Shown in pieces: positions 16,078-24,286 of a stretch of 64,000 bases of DNA. Numbering within the stretch: the stretch's first letter is position 1; each line of letters starts with the position of its first letter. Below the pieces are notes generated by a model, which had not been told where the DNA came from, made no database searches, and was given only the letters and a program-made list of their open reading frames with translations. Location: assembly GCA_041395905.1 (NCBI GenBank), contig JAWKZP010000021.1:1-64000 (forward strand). Direction: 5' to 3'. This DNA comes from UBA7803 sp041395905. Lineage in GTDB: Bacteria > Pseudomonadota > Gammaproteobacteria > Pseudomonadales > Azotimanducaceae. A program made the position numbers and the translations under genes.

Positions 16078-17931
16078 GTGCTGTCGCGGGCGGGCTGGGG
16101 TTGCAGCCGGCGGCCCGCCGTCCACCGCAGCGGCGGCAGTCTGAGACGTGGCCGTGGAATCCTGAAACTGCGCGTCGTAGAGCGTTGCATAGGCACCCTT
16201 TCGCTCCAGCAGACTGCGATGATCGCCGGATTCCACGATGCGCCCACCGTCCATCACCACGATCAGGTCGGCCTTCTCGATGGTGGAAAGGCGGTGCGCA
16301 ATCACCAGCGTCGTGCGTCCGCGCATCACCTCGTCGAGCGCCGCCTGAATGTAGCGCTCGGACTCCGTGTCGAGTGCCGAGGTGGCTTCGTCGAGAATCA
16401 GAACGGGCGCATCCTTGAGCAGCGCGCGGGCGATCGCGACGCGTTGGCGCTGACCACCCGAGAGCAGCACACCGTCGTCACCGACGATGGTCTGCAGCCC
16501 TTCCGGCAGTTCGGCGATGAACGAGTCTGCATGGGCGCGCCGGATCGCATCCTGAATCCGGGCTGGCGACGCGTCCGCGAGGCTGCCGTAGGCGATGTTG
16601 CGTTCGAGGGTGTCGTTGAACAGCGTCACCTGCTGGGTGACCAGGGCGATCTGGCGGCGCAACGCGTTGAGCCGATAGCTCGCCAGCGGCTGGCCGTCGA
16701 GCAGTATCTCGCCGGAGCCGACCTCGTAGAAGCGCGGGATCAGGCTCGCCAGCGTCGACTTGCCGCTGCCGGAGCGTCCCACCAGCGCCACGGTCTGACC
16801 CGGCTCGATCACCAGGTCGACGTCCTGAAGCACCGGACCGGCGCCGCGTTCGTAGGCAAAATTGACGTTGCGAAACTCGATGCGGCCGGTGGCGCGATCG
16901 ACCTCGAGGGTACCCTCGTCCCGCTCCGGCGCCTCATCCATCTGGCCGAAGATGTCCTCTGCCGCCGCAAGCCCGCGCTGCAGCTTGGCGTTGACCTCGG
17001 AGAGCTTGCGTATCGGCCGGGCCAGAATCCCCGCGAAGCCGAGAAACACCACCACATCACCGGTGCTCAGCCCGCCGCCGATCTCCGGTCGGAACAGCAG
17101 CGCGATCAGCAGCGCCAGTGCCGCAGCGACGAACACCTGAATGACCTGAGTGCTCAGCACGCGCGTGGCGACCATTTTCAGGTTCTGGCGCTGGTTGTTG
17201 TCGCTCGAGCGGTGAAACCGCTCGCGCTCATAGCGCTCGCCCCCGAAAATGCGCACCACCCGGTAGCCGCTGACGGCTTCGGACGCAACGTGGGTGACGT
17301 CACCCATGGAATTCTGAATGCGCTTGCTGATGTACCGGAAGCGTCTGCTCGCATACACCACCACGAGCGCGACGAGCGGTGCCGTCGCCGCAAAGATCAG
17401 CGTGAGCTTCCAGCTCAGATACAGCATGGCGCCGAGATAGACGACCACCTTGCCGCCGTCCTGGACGATCGAACGCAATGCGTCCGTGCCCGTATCACGC
17501 AGCTGCGCGACGTTGTAGGTAATGCGCGATACCAGGTGACCCTGAGTGCTGGCGTCGAAGTAGGCGCTCGGCATTTCCAGCAACTGATCGAACAGCTGCG
17601 TGCGGATGACGTGCACCACACCGAACGAGATCCGGCTCAGCAGCAGCTCCCCGATCACCTCGCCGAAGCCACGCGCCACGGCCGCGCCGAGCATGACCAT
17701 CGGGATGGTGAGGGATGCCTGTGCCAACCGGTCACCCCAGTTGTCGATCAGATCGCCGAGCAGCTTCACGAAGTAAGCCTCGGCGCCACTGCCGATCAGA
17801 AATCCTATGACTGCGGCTATGAACGGCAGCCAGTACGGGCGTACGTAGCGCAGCAGGCGCTTGTAGTTGTCCCAGCTGCCGTTGGCTGCCGGGCGCTGAG
17901 GCGGAAGGCTGCCCGTTTCGGCATCGGCCAT
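15193..17931 (-). CDS. msbA: lipid A export ABC transporter MsbA, reading in frame into LpxK
   Basis: MsbA flips lipid A-core across the inner membrane. Residues 1-585 or so are a complete half-transporter: a six-helix membrane domain, Walker A GRSGSGKST (about 382-390), signature LSGGQRQR (about 487), Walker B LILDEATSALD and the H-loop IAHRLST. The frame then runs without a stop through a roughly 33-residue Ala/Pro/Thr linker into LpxK (methionine 619), giving a 912-residue ORF that ends artificially after the lpxK frameshift. In the +1 frame a TGA at 16074-16076 overlaps the lpxK ATG, so a second indel that restores separate genes is possible. Confidence 0.9.
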   Translation of the reverse strand: MADAETGSLPPQRPAANGSWDNYKRLLRYVRPYWLPFIAAVIGFLIGSGAEAYFVKLLGDLIDNWGDRLAQASLTIPMVMLGAAVARGFGEVIGELLLSRISFGVVHVIRTQLFDQLLEMPSAYFDASTQGHLVSRITYNVAQLRDTGTDALRSIVQDGGKVVVYLGAMLYLSWKLTLIFAATAPLVALVVVYASRRFRYISKRIQNSMGDVTHVASEAVSGYRVVRIFGGERYERERFHRSSDNNQRQNLKMVATRVLSTQVIQVFVAAALALLIALLFRPEIGGGLSTGDVVVFLGFAGILARPIRKLSEVNAKLQRGLAAAEDIFGQMDEAPERDEGTLEVDRATGRIEFRNVNFAYERGAGPVLQDVDLVIEPGQTVALVGRSGSGKSTLASLIPRFYEVGSGEILLDGQPLASYRLNALRRQIALVTQQVTLFNDTLERNIAYGSLADASPARIQDAIRRAHADSFIAELPEGLQTIVGDDGVLLSGGQRQRVAIARALLKDAPVLILDEATSALDTESERYIQAALDEVMRGRTTLVIAHRLSTIEKADLIVVMDGGRIVESGDHRSLLERKGAYATLYDAQFQDSTATSQTAAAAVDGGPPAATPARPRQHMSYTDRAAGPLIAAWYSNARWVRLLRPLSWIYRRLASRRRHAYRTGRRTPWRAPVPVIVVGNISVGGTGKTPLVIWLAAELMRLGFRPGIVSRGYGGRGGRRPVAVTPGADPEQVGDEAPLLAARTGCPVVVGTERVAAVRALLEQQNCDLVIADDGLQHYALARDIEIAVVDGERGLGNGLCLPAGPLREPGERLQEVDWVVVNGRPLRLRDDEQPMHVVPVAFVNLASGARLDCDAFAARHHDVHAVAGVGNLPRFFAVLRGLGIEPIPHPLGIIISSTAGRSPSQMDSPWW

Positions 17932-17938
17932 TCGGCAG

Positions 17939-18364
17939 CTACTCTTCGGCCTCGGGTTGCCTGGTGGTAATGCTGATCCGCGTCAGCCCTACCTTGCCCG
18001 CGGCATCCATCGCTCGAACCACGGCCTGGTGGGCGGCGTTGGCGTCGGCAGTGATGACCACCCGAGTGGCGGGGCCATGCTCGTCGATGACCTCCTGCAA
18101 CGCGCGAATCAGCGTCTGCAGCTCCGCGTTCACCAGCAGCCGATCGTTTACCGCGTAGTCGCCGCGGCGATCGACGGTGATCTCGACCACGTCCTGGTCG
18201 ATCTCCTGCAGCTCTCCGCTTGCCTCCGGCAGGTCGATCTTGAGCTGCGTCTCACGGATGAACGTCGTCGACACCATGAAAAAGATCAACAGCAGAAACA
18301 CCACGTCGATGAGCGGCGTGAGGTCCACGCCCGCATCTTCGCGGCGGCGGCGCCTGAACATCAT
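17939..18364 (-). CDS. exbD: ExbD/TolR family biopolymer transport protein
   Basis: Single-pass inner-membrane partner of an ExbB-type channel; the pair uses the proton gradient to drive a periplasmic task. It has 141 residues, with one N-terminal helix (about 17-36) carrying the conserved aspartate D20 in LTPLIDVVFLLLIFF and a periplasmic C-terminal domain. The start overlaps the exbB stop as ATGA. In Pseudomonas and relatives the same exbB-exbD pair sits beside lpxK; its exact substrate system there is unclear. Confidence 0.93.
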   Translation of the reverse strand: MMFRRRRREDAGVDLTPLIDVVFLLLIFFMVSTTFIRETQLKIDLPEASGELQEIDQDVVEITVDRRGDYAVNDRLLVNAELQTLIRALQEVIDEHGPATRVVITADANAAHQAVVRAMDAAGKVGLTRISITTRQPEAEE

Positions 18365-18984
18365 AGCCGCGGTTCTTCGCCGGGTTCGCCCTGCATGATC
18401 TCGAGGAGCTTGGCGGCCTCCTGCTCCATGGTCACCGAGAGTTCATCGACCCGTCGCAGCAGAAACCGGTGGAACATGAGCGCGGGAATCGCCACCGAAA
18501 GGCCCGCCGCCGTCGTAATGAGCGCCTGCGAGATCCCGCCAGCAAGCACATTGGCATTGCCTGCGCCCTCGAGCATGAGCGCCGTGAACACCTTGATCAT
18601 GCCCACCACGGTGCCGAGCAGGCCGATCAGCGGCGAGATCGAGGCGATCACGCCGAGCGACGTCAGGTAGCGCTCCATGTCGTGGATCACCTGAGCCGCG
18701 GATTCCGTCATGGCCTCCTTCATCACGTCACGACCGCGCTTGGCGTTGCTCACCCCCGCCGCCAGCACCTGACCGAGCGGGCTCGAGGCACGCAGCTCCC
18801 GCAGCTTGGCGCTGTCCATGGTATCGTTCTTGAGCATGCTCCAGACCTGCGCAAGCAGGTTTTTGGGCGCGATCCGCGAGCGCTGCAGGGTCCACAGACG
18901 CTCTACGCAGATGGCCGCCGCCACCACGCTGCAGAGCAGAATGGGCACCATGAGCCAGCCGCCCGACTGCACAATCTCTAACAC
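18361..18984 (-). CDS. exbB: MotA/TolQ/ExbB proton channel family protein
   Basis: Three-helix proton channel subunit paired with the downstream ExbD. It has 207 residues from a GTG with a GGAGGAG site five bases upstream. It shows an N-terminal helix, a cytoplasmic loop, then two C-terminal helices in ISPLIGLLGTVVGMIKVF and LITTAAGLSVAIPALM, the core TolQ/ExbB signature. It leads the exbB-exbD-msbA/lpxK-kdsB-alkB-murB run. Confidence 0.93.
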   Translation of the reverse strand: MLEIVQSGGWLMVPILLCSVVAAAICVERLWTLQRSRIAPKNLLAQVWSMLKNDTMDSAKLRELRASSPLGQVLAAGVSNAKRGRDVMKEAMTESAAQVIHDMERYLTSLGVIASISPLIGLLGTVVGMIKVFTALMLEGAGNANVLAGGISQALITTAAGLSVAIPALMFHRFLLRRVDELSVTMEQEAAKLLEIMQGEPGEEPRL

Positions 18985-19015
18985 TTACGCTCCTCCACGA
19001 CTGAGCGCCGCGCAG

Positions 19016-20203
19016 CTACCAGGAACAGCCACGCGCGGCGATGGGCCACACGCTCGTGGCCAGACCGTCTTCACAGACCCAATAATAATCGTAGAGGTTC
19101 ACCGTAGGATCGCAATGCGGCACCACGAAACGCTGACGCGAGCCCAGCAGCGGCTCCTGGGCACCGGGTTCGAGAATCAGGACCCCGTGCTCGTCCCCGG
19201 CAAAGCGGAAGCGGACAGAGGGCAGATCAAGCGGCACCGGCTCGACCGAGTCCGATGCAAACGCCTTGTACCCTCCGTCGACCGTGATCGCGCCGTCGCG
19301 CGGCTGACTGATGGCGGTGAGCGCCACCTGCAGCGACACCTCGAAGGCGTCGAAGCGCCTCGACCCGCTGCCGCCAATGCGCAGGTACTCCTCGTCCATG
19401 AAGATGTAGCTGCCCACCTGCAGGTCGGTTATGCAGTCCACATCGCAATCTATGTCGAAGGTGCCGGTGCCGCCGCCGGTGACGACCTCGGGCGCGAATC
19501 CGTGGCGTGACAACTGCTCCACGAGCTCTGCGACACGCTCCCACAGTGCGAGCGACTTGTCACGGCGCCGCTCGTAACCTTCGACGTGCATGACCTGACC
19601 GGCGTAGTGCTGGACGCCCCGAAAGCGCAAACCCGGCGTATCCGCAGCCCCTTCGGCCAGACGCAGGATCCGGTCGACGTCGCGGGTCCCGGTACGTCCC
19701 ATGGCGACGTCGACGTCCACCAGCACGCCCACCGGCGCGTCCGGCGAGGCGCCGCTGCGCAGCAGCTCCAGCCCCAGATCGCTGTCCACCACCACGTCCA
19801 GCTGCGAGGCATCGGCGGCCAGCGCGTGCAGGAGCGCCACCTTGTCGGGCGTGACCACGGGCGAAGTGACCAGAACCCGGTCGATGCCGGCATTGATCAT
19901 CACCAGGGCTTCGGAGACCTTGGCCGTGCACACCCCGGCGGCGCCCAGCGCCAGCTGTCGGTGTGCAATGAGGGGGCACTTGTGGGTCTTGGCGTGGGGC
20001 CTGAAGCCCTTGCCACGGGCGCCGAGAAAATCGGCCATCCGTAGCAGATTGCGCTCGAAGGCAGCTGCGTCGAGCAGCAGCGCCGGGCTCGGCAGCGCGT
20101 CGATGGGGATCGCCGGCTCCAGTGCCAGTGCCTGCCAGGGGCGCTGGCGCAGCTGCTCCGCGGCCAGCTCCAAAGCCCTTCCCTGAGTCAACGCTGGCGC
20201 CAT
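19016..20203 (-). CDS. DSD1-family PLP enzyme (D-serine dehydratase / D-threonine aldolase-like)
   Basis: Fold-type III pyridoxal-phosphate enzyme with an alanine-racemase-like barrel and a C-terminal metal-binding domain. It has 395 residues. The PLP lysine is in RPHAKTHK (K72). The metal site near the C-terminus reads PHCDPT (H363, C364, D366), which resembles the His/Cys zinc site of eukaryote-type D-serine dehydratase as well as D-threonine aldolase. The substrate is therefore a D-beta-hydroxy amino acid, not resolvable further. It follows galU by four bases, so the two are probably co-transcribed. Confidence 0.82.
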   Translation of the reverse strand: MAPALTQGRALELAAEQLRQRPWQALALEPAIPIDALPSPALLLDAAAFERNLLRMADFLGARGKGFRPHAKTHKCPLIAHRQLALGAAGVCTAKVSEALVMINAGIDRVLVTSPVVTPDKVALLHALAADASQLDVVVDSDLGLELLRSGASPDAPVGVLVDVDVAMGRTGTRDVDRILRLAEGAADTPGLRFRGVQHYAGQVMHVEGYERRRDKSLALWERVAELVEQLSRHGFAPEVVTGGGTGTFDIDCDVDCITDLQVGSYIFMDEEYLRIGGSGSRRFDAFEVSLQVALTAISQPRDGAITVDGGYKAFASDSVEPVPLDLPSVRFRFAGDEHGVLILEPGAQEPLLGSRQRFVVPHCDPTVNLYDYYWVCEDGLATSVWPIAARGCSW

Positions 20204-20207
20204 GGCT

Positions 20208-21047
20208 TCACCGTCCCTGGTGATCGGGTTGATAGATCTCTCGATACGCGTAGTTGGTGGCGTCTACATACCCTGCCACGGAGCCGCAGTCAAAGCGCCT
20301 GCCCTCGAACCGGTAGGCGATCACGCAGCCTTCGCGCGCCTGGCGCAGCAGCGCGTCGGTGATCTGCAGCTCGCCATTCTTGCCGGGCGGGGTGTGCTCG
20401 AGGATGTCGAAGATGTCCGGCGTCAGAATGTACCGGCCGATGATCGCGAGGTTGCTGGGCGCATCTTTCGGCGATGGCTTCTCGACCATGTCCGTTACCC
20501 GGAACAACCTGTCGCTGATGGGGTCCCCGGCGATCACGCCGTAGGATGCGACGTCCTCTGCGGGTACTTCCTCGATGGCGACGATGCTGCACCGGAACTG
20601 GTTGTACAGCCGCACCATCTGCTTGAGCACGCCATCCGTCTCGCCGAAGCACAGGTCGTCCGCCAGCACCACTGCGAACGCCTGATCGCCGATCAGCGCC
20701 CGGCCCTTGAGGATCGCATCGCCCAGGCCTTTCATGTCCACCTGGCGGGTGTACGAAAACGAGCAGCACTCGATCAGCGAACGGATCCCTTCGAGCATCT
20801 TTTCCTTGCCGGTGCCGGCAATCTGATGCTCGAGCTCGTAGCTGACATCGAAGTGGTCTTCGATGGCACGCTTGCCGCGACCAGTGACGAACCCGATGTC
20901 GGTGAGACCAGCCTCGACCGCCTCCTCCACCCCGTACTGCACCAGGGGCTTGTCGAGGATGGGCAGGATCTCCTTGGGCATGGCCTTGGTCGCCGGCAGG
21001 AAGCGGGTTCCGTACCCGGCTACGGGGAATAGGCACTTCTTGATCAT
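20208..21047 (-). CDS. galU: UTP-glucose-1-phosphate uridylyltransferase
   Basis: Makes UDP-glucose for surface polysaccharides and glycolipids. It has 279 residues from the ATG at 21047, which has an AGGAA site and begins KKCLFPVAGYGTRFLPATKA, the nucleotide-binding signature. KPLVQYGVEEA and the EKPSPKDAPSNLAIIGRY stretch are typical of bacterial GalU. A longer upstream frame has no ribosome site. Confidence 0.96.
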   Translation of the reverse strand: MIKKCLFPVAGYGTRFLPATKAMPKEILPILDKPLVQYGVEEAVEAGLTDIGFVTGRGKRAIEDHFDVSYELEHQIAGTGKEKMLEGIRSLIECCSFSYTRQVDMKGLGDAILKGRALIGDQAFAVVLADDLCFGETDGVLKQMVRLYNQFRCSIVAIEEVPAEDVASYGVIAGDPISDRLFRVTDMVEKPSPKDAPSNLAIIGRYILTPDIFDILEHTPPGKNGELQITDALLRQAREGCVIAYRFEGRRFDCGSVAGYVDATNYAYREIYQPDHQGR

Positions 21048-21201
21048 GGAAACTTCCTGTGCTGCCTGGCGGCGCGCGCTCGGGCACGACGCGCCTGCGA
21101 GGCGCGAAGCTTCACAGATCGCAGGCGCGAGTTCCAGCGGGAACCACGATCCAGGTGTGAGGGGCGTGTGAGGGGCCTGTGTGGCCCGTGTGAGCGGTTG
21201 G

Positions 21202-21495
21202 TCAGCGCCCGCCGTCGACGGAAGCCTGCAGCAACGCCTGCAGGTGCCGGCAGATGGCGAGCCCCGCACGGGTCTGCTGGGGCGACCGGTCAGGATAACG
21301 GCGCATGCGCTTGGCCAGCCGGCGCGCCGCCTCGAGGTGTGCCTCCGGTCCCGTTGCGGGGCGCCCGGAATCTGCGGACCGCGCCCTGTCGGAGGCGACG
21401 TCCGCAGCCTGGCAGATGGCTGCCTGGGCGCCGAGATCGAGCTCCAGATTGCGGCTCTGCTGCTGATTCAGTTCAATCGATCGGTCTGCACTCAT
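21202..21495 (-). CDS. small hypothetical protein behind a LexA-like box
   Basis: A 97-residue ORF starting MSADRSIELNQQQ; no family is recognised. The N-terminal half is acidic to neutral. The C-terminal half is basic and probably helical (EAARRLAKRMRRY, then LAICRHLQALLQA), without a membrane segment or signal. The ribosome site is poor (AAAGAG directly against the ATG), which keeps confidence moderate. A near-consensus LexA box and a promoter-like TTGTAT-17-TATGCT lie about 110-150 bases upstream on the same strand, and no other gene lies downstream of them before galU, so damage-inducible expression is the main prediction. Confidence 0.45.
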   Translation of the reverse strand: MSADRSIELNQQQSRNLELDLGAQAAICQAADVASDRARSADSGRPATGPEAHLEAARRLAKRMRRYPDRSPQQTRAGLAICRHLQALLQASVDGGR

Positions 21496-21503
21496 CTCTT
21501 TGT

Positions 21504-21545
21504 ACCATCCGGCTTGCACCATCCGGCTTGCACCATCCGGCGTGC
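21504..21545. repeat. three tandem 14-bp repeats
   Basis: The unit ACCATCCGGCTTGC occurs three times end to end; the last copy has one mismatch. It lies in the presumed 5' leader of the small LexA-boxed ORF, just before its ATG. Confidence 0.8.
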
Positions 21546-21617
21546 GCTAGCCGGCTCGGGCTGACGGATCGTGCCCCCGGGCCGAACCTGTTCCGAACTG
21601 GGTAGCAGCATACCGAC

Positions 21618-21637
21618 TACTGTATATACATACAATA
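21618..21637 (-). promoter_or_regulatory. putative LexA (SOS) box with overlapping promoter
   Basis: The 20-mer TACTGTATATACATACAATA differs from the E. coli SOS consensus TACTGTATATATATACAGTA at only two positions, one of them in the CAG half-site (CAA here). On the minus strand it overlaps a promoter-like TTGTAT (-35) and TATGCT (-10) with 17-base spacing, the usual geometry for LexA repression. It lies downstream of clpB, so the small ORF at 21202-21495 is the likely target. Confidence 0.65.
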
Positions 21638-21647
21638 GTCCCGGCCG

Positions 21648-24224
21648 TCAGCCGCGGCTGAACAGGTAGTCGCCATCGGCATATCCCACCCGGATCACGT
21701 CCCCTGCCACGAAGTCGCCCGCCAGCAGGCGATTCGCCAGTGGGTTCTCTACCCGCCGCTGAATCACGCGCTTGAGCGGCCGCGCTCCGTACACCGGATC
21801 GTAACCTTCGGCCACCAGCGCCTCGACGGTCTCCGGCTCGAGCACCAGCTTCAGATCCTGATCCTCGAGCCGCCGCTCGAGCACCTCGAACTGAATCCGG
21901 GCAATCTCTGCCACCTGCTCCCGGGACAGCGGTTCGAAAACCACGATGTCGTCGATGCGATTGATGAACTCAGGCCGGAAGTGCTGGGCGACCACGCCCA
22001 TGACCGTGTCCTTGATCCGCTCCGCATGACCCTGCTCGGTCAGTGCCTGGATGGCTTCCGAGCCGAGGTTCGAGGTCATGACCAGCACCGTGTTGCGGAA
22101 ATCGACCGTGCGCCCATGGCCGTCCGTAAGGCGACCGTCATCCAGTACCTGAAGCAGAATGTTGAACACGTCCGGGTGCGCCTTCTCGATCTCGTCGAGC
22201 AGAATCAGCGAGTACGGCCGCCTGCGGATCTGCTCCGTGAGAAAGCCGCCTTCCTCGTAGCCTACGTAGCCGGGAGGCGCGCCGATCAGCCGGGCCACCG
22301 AGTGTTTTTCCATGAACTCGGACATGTCGACCCGGATCATTGCCTCTTCGCTGTCGAACAGCACGGCGGCCAGCGCTTTGCACAGTTCCGTCTTACCCAC
22401 GCCGGTCGGCCCGAGGAACATGAACGAACCGTTCGGCCGGTTCGGGTCCGACAGGCCGGCACGGGAGCGCCGCACCGCATCGGAAACCACCCGCACCGCT
22501 TCGTCCTGCCCCACGACCCGCTGGTGCAGCTGCTCCTCGAGCTTGAGCAGCTTTTCGCGTTCGCCCTCGAGCAGTTTGCTGATGGGGATGCCGGTCCACT
22601 TGGACACGACCTCCGCAATCTCCTCTTCGGTCACGCTGTTCCGCAGCAGCTGCCGGGGCGCGGCTTCGCCGTTGCTGGCGGCCGCTGCCAGCTGCTTTTC
22701 CAGCTCCGGAATGCGCCCGTACTGCAACTCGGACATCTTCGTGAGGTCACCGGCACGACGCGCGCCCTCGAACTCGAGACGCATGGCGTCGAGTTCCTCC
22801 TTGATTTCCTGCTCGCTGCGCAGCGTCGCCTTTTCGGCGGTCCAGATCTCTTCGAGATCCGCGTACTCGCGCTCGAGCTCCGCGATGGAGCCCTTGAGCA
22901 CTTCCAGGCGCTTGCGGCTGGCGTCGTCGTTCTCGTGCTTGAGCGCTTCGGCTTCCATCTTCAGCTGGATCAACCGCCGTTCCAGCCGGTCCATGGCTTC
23001 GGGCTTGGAGTCCATCTCCATGCGGATCCGGCTCGCCGCCTCGTCGATCAGGTCGATGGCCTTGTCCGGCAGCTGCCGGTCGGTGATATAGCGGTGTGAC
23101 AGCCGCGCCGCGGCTACGATGGCCGGATCCGTGATGTCTACCGCGTGGTGCAGCTCGTAGCGCTCCTTCAATCCGCGCAGGATGGCAATGGTGTCCTCGA
23201 CGCTCGGCTCGTCCACGAGTACCTTCTGGAAGCGTCGCTCGAGCGCCGCGTCCTTTTCGATGTACTGCCGGTACTCGTCCAGGGTGGTGGCGCCTACGCA
23301 ATGCAGCTCACCGCGCGCCAGTGCCGGTTTGAGCATGTTGCCGGCATCCATGGCACCTTCGGCCTTGCCCGCGCCCACCATGGTGTGCAGCTCGTCGATG
23401 AAGAGGATGACGTTGCCTTCCTGCTTGGCCAGATCATTGAGAACCGCCTTGAGGCGTTCCTCGAACTCTCCGCGGAATTTCGCTCCTGCGATGAGCGCGC
23501 CCATGTCCAGAGCCAGGATGCGCTTGTTCTTGAGCCCTTCGGGGACCTCGCCGTTGAGTATCCGTTGCGCAAGCCCTTCGACGATGGCCGTCTTGCCGAC
23601 GCCGGGCTCGCCGATCAGCACCGGATTGTTCTTGGTACGCCGCTGCAGCACCTGGATGGTGCGCCGGATCTCGTCATCGCGCCCGATGACCGGGTCGAGC
23701 TTGCCTGCCTCGGCTCGCTCGGTCAGGTCGATGGTGTACTTGCTTAGCGCTTCGCGTGTGTCTTCTGCGTTGGGGTCGGTCACGGGTTCGCCCTTTCGTG
23801 CTACGGTGATTGCCTGTTCGAGTGCCTGTTGGGTGACGCCGCTCTCCTTGAACAGACCCGCGACGGCCGGGTCCGACATCATCGCCAGCAGCACCTGCTC
23901 GGTGGACAGATAGGCATCGCCTGCTTTCTGTGCCTGCCGGTCGGCCAGGTTGAGGACGCGCGCGAGCCCCTGACTCACCCCGATCTCGCCGGTGGGTTGC
24001 TTGAGCGTGGGCAGAGCGTCCAGCGCCGTGGTCACGCGGCTGCGCAGCTCATCCGTGCGCGCGCCGGCTTTGCCCAGGATCGGCACTGCGGCAGAGCCCT
24101 GCTGCTCGAGCAGCACGGCCAGCAGGTGCATCGCCTCTACGGCCGTGTGATCCTTCCCGAGCGCCAGGGACTGGGCATCGCTGAGCGCGTTCTGCAGGCG
24201 CCCGGTCATCTTGTCAAAGCGCAT
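21648..24224 (-). CDS. clpB: ATP-dependent disaggregase ClpB
   Basis: Hexameric Hsp100 chaperone that pulls proteins out of aggregates together with DnaK. It has 858 residues, the standard length. Landmarks are the N-terminal Clp repeat domain, first AAA+ module (GEPGVGKTAIVEG, about 203-215), coiled-coil middle domain (about 410-525) and second AAA+ module (GPTGVGKTELCKAL). The GYVGYEEGG pore loop is present. A sigma32-like promoter lies 31 bases upstream, in keeping with heat-shock control. Confidence 0.97.
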   Translation of the reverse strand: MRFDKMTGRLQNALSDAQSLALGKDHTAVEAMHLLAVLLEQQGSAAVPILGKAGARTDELRSRVTTALDALPTLKQPTGEIGVSQGLARVLNLADRQAQKAGDAYLSTEQVLLAMMSDPAVAGLFKESGVTQQALEQAITVARKGEPVTDPNAEDTREALSKYTIDLTERAEAGKLDPVIGRDDEIRRTIQVLQRRTKNNPVLIGEPGVGKTAIVEGLAQRILNGEVPEGLKNKRILALDMGALIAGAKFRGEFEERLKAVLNDLAKQEGNVILFIDELHTMVGAGKAEGAMDAGNMLKPALARGELHCVGATTLDEYRQYIEKDAALERRFQKVLVDEPSVEDTIAILRGLKERYELHHAVDITDPAIVAAARLSHRYITDRQLPDKAIDLIDEAASRIRMEMDSKPEAMDRLERRLIQLKMEAEALKHENDDASRKRLEVLKGSIAELEREYADLEEIWTAEKATLRSEQEIKEELDAMRLEFEGARRAGDLTKMSELQYGRIPELEKQLAAAASNGEAAPRQLLRNSVTEEEIAEVVSKWTGIPISKLLEGEREKLLKLEEQLHQRVVGQDEAVRVVSDAVRRSRAGLSDPNRPNGSFMFLGPTGVGKTELCKALAAVLFDSEEAMIRVDMSEFMEKHSVARLIGAPPGYVGYEEGGFLTEQIRRRPYSLILLDEIEKAHPDVFNILLQVLDDGRLTDGHGRTVDFRNTVLVMTSNLGSEAIQALTEQGHAERIKDTVMGVVAQHFRPEFINRIDDIVVFEPLSREQVAEIARIQFEVLERRLEDQDLKLVLEPETVEALVAEGYDPVYGARPLKRVIQRRVENPLANRLLAGDFVAGDVIRVGYADGDYLFSRG

Positions 24225-24254
24225 CTCGAACCCTCGTGTTCCGACTGCTGCTAC

Positions 24255-24281
24255 AATGTGGGCGCCCGCGTCGAATTCAAG
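24255..24281 (-). promoter_or_regulatory. putative sigma32 (heat-shock) promoter of clpB
   Basis: On the minus strand CTTGAA is followed after 13 bases by CCCACATT, resembling the sigma32 pattern CTTGAAA-N12-15-CCCCATNT. The -10-like element ends 31 bases before the clpB ATG. On the plus strand the same segment contains TACAAT, a possible -10 for the divergent PilZ-Nudix gene. Confidence 0.5.
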
Positions 24282-24286
24282 CGCAT

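Noticed and set aside
15145..17970. A 941-codon open frame antisense to msbA/lpxK
   Set aside because: Shadow frame produced by the high GC of the real genes; no ribosome site or family signature.
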